From NCBI RefSeq assembly GCF_008831285.2, contig NC_045142.1, positions 9,421,952-9,485,951 on the forward strand: 64,000 bases of DNA, read 5' to 3'. Source of the DNA: Nymphaea colorata. Taxonomy: Eukaryota > Streptophyta > Magnoliopsida > Nymphaeales > Nymphaeaceae. Below, piece after piece: positions 63,301 to 64,000 of the stretch. The stretch's first letter is position 1. Every line of letters starts with the position of its first letter. The notes beneath the pieces were generated by a model that did not search any database, had not been told where the DNA came from, and saw nothing but the letters and a program-made list of their open reading frames with translations. Made by a program: the position numbers and the translations under genes.

Positions 63301-64000
63301 GAGGCAACTTTTTCGTTGCGTATGTCTTTTCGCATGGAAGCATTTTATCGGCAACGTCGGCGGGGACACAGATGTGCGACAAGGGCAGTTGAGCCACGGC
63401 AAGAAGAAGGGAAAGAAAGCCTAGCAGCATTAGCTCTGCAAATTCAACGGTAAGATCAGACGCAGAAAAATGAAACAGAGAAACCCAAGTTGATATACAT
63501 ATGATTCATTTAACATGAGGGTTGGCGGTGCTTGAGTTTCAGCAGTGTAAAATCCCTTCGACGCAGTTCCTCTGTGGCCACATCATAATTAGACTAAAAG
63601 AATGCATCAGAGGATGCAGACTTTGGGCGTTTGACTGTCATGGCTATATGCTTCTTTATTACCACACAATAAGGCAAGGGCCGAAAGCACAGAAACTAAG
63701 AGGAACAAGCACACAAAGTCATAGAACCTGATTTTATCTTCTCCAGTGCTTCACTCAGCGCTTTCTTCCTCTTCTTCCTTAACCACTGCAAGTTTTTGCA
63801 GAATGATCAAACAAAGAGATAAAAACACCAAACAAATTGCTTGGAACAAAAGAAAAAAGGCACAAAAAGTTGCTTCAGTTTTGCTTGTAGCTCACGTTTC
63901 CAAGACTGCTGATAAGATTTTCAAGAAGAAATGAAACAGCAATGAATAAGAGACATATAGCAGCAACTGCCCATGTTGGTGTCTGCTCCAGCGAGAGTGA
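57370..64000 (-). CDS. MLO-family seven-transmembrane protein (5' end off window)
   Basis: Fifteen exons on the minus strand join in frame to 479 residues: 63896-64000, 63728-63785, 63161-63435, 62973-63089, 62826-62886, 62590-62678, 62436-62510, 62232-62320, 61440-61489, 61285-61325, 60995-61168, 58568-58603, 58028-58095, 57824-57884, 57370-57510. Family blocks are [20 protein letters not shown] (TM1), [78 protein letters not shown] and [16 protein letters not shown]. The calmodulin-binding helix is [23 protein letters not shown] proteins are plasma-membrane proteins; some are powdery-mildew susceptibility factors and calcium-permeable channels, but the role of this copy is not determined. 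Intron 4 (62887-62972) uses a GC donor. The tail after the calmodulin-binding helix is short (about 16 residues). Only the first residues, with the start Met, lie beyond 64000. Confidence 0.92.
57485..57603 (-). repeat. 53-bp tandem duplication of the last MLO exon's acceptor
   Basis: Copies at 57485-57537 and 57551-57603 agree at 50 of 53 positions. Each contains the end of intron 14, the AG acceptor and the first codons of the final exon. The used copy is inferred to be the one at 57511 because only it leads into the calmodulin-binding helix. Confidence 0.88.
57544..57576 (-). other. Potential alternative last exon of the MLO gene
   Basis: Splicing exon 14 to the acceptor just above 57576 would add ten residues ([10 protein letters not shown]) and a TAA at 57544-57546, giving a 443-residue product without the calmodulin-binding helix. 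This acceptor is nearer to the exon-14 donor (247-bp intron) than the full-length one (313 bp). It could be decay or a real isoform; transcripts are needed. Confidence 0.55.
58604..60994 (-). other. 2.4-kb intron 11 of the MLO gene
   Basis: The donor follows the [10 protein letters not shown] exon and the acceptor precedes [12 protein letters not shown], a junction that is conserved in the family. The intron is far longer than the other 13 (71-742 bp) and contains a diverged ggggcgaacca-type segment near 59684 and A/T homopolymers, suggesting transposon insertions. Open frames inside it (for example 59116-59517 and 60397-60660) are not supported as genes. Confidence 0.75.

Overview
The window is nuclear DNA of a flowering plant. 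The evidence is spliced genes of plant-specific families (MLO, DUF1685, a POWERDRESS-type SANT protein), GT-AG introns, AT-rich intergenic DNA, Ty1/copia retrotransposons primed by initiator tRNA-Met, MITEs, and many long (CT)n, (AT)n and (GA)n microsatellites. I cannot fix the species from the sequence. No operons, CRISPR arrays or prokaryotic features are present.

Layout. 1-10.4 kb is intergenic: a purine-rich tract, microsatellites and two MITEs with intact 9-bp target-site duplications or near-duplications. 10455-11346 (+) is a two-exon DUF1685 gene. 11.4-18.4 kb is gene-free. 18427-23686 (+) is a degraded copia element with both LTRs. 23687-28800 is a second, antisense copia element truncated on its reverse-transcriptase side; it lies between two 110-bp direct repeats, and a 42-bp minisatellite sits on its promoter side. 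28.8-46 kb is a long gene-free stretch holding a frameshifted RACK1 (WD40) fragment, a microsatellite-cored foldback structure, several MITE-like segments, local tandem duplications and a 108-bp (AT)54 tract.

The gene-dense right end has two convergent genes. 46585-56748 (+) is a four-exon gene for a 1836-residue double-SANT protein of the POWERDRESS/NCoR-like class, predicted to act in chromatin with histone deacetylases. 57370-64000 (-) is a 15-exon MLO-family membrane protein gene. Its exons join in frame to 479 residues; only the first few N-terminal residues lie beyond the window. The stop codons of the two genes are about 620 bp apart, tail to tail.

I see no wholly new biological system. 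The observations most worth checking are: a tandem duplication of the acceptor and start of the last MLO exon, which places a premature-stop exon nearer the donor; a GC-AG intron in MLO; an upstream-ORF-rich leader on the SANT gene; the captured RACK1 fragment; the 110-bp repeats around the truncated copia; and the foldback microsatellite element. All calls are from reading the sequence; no database search was run.
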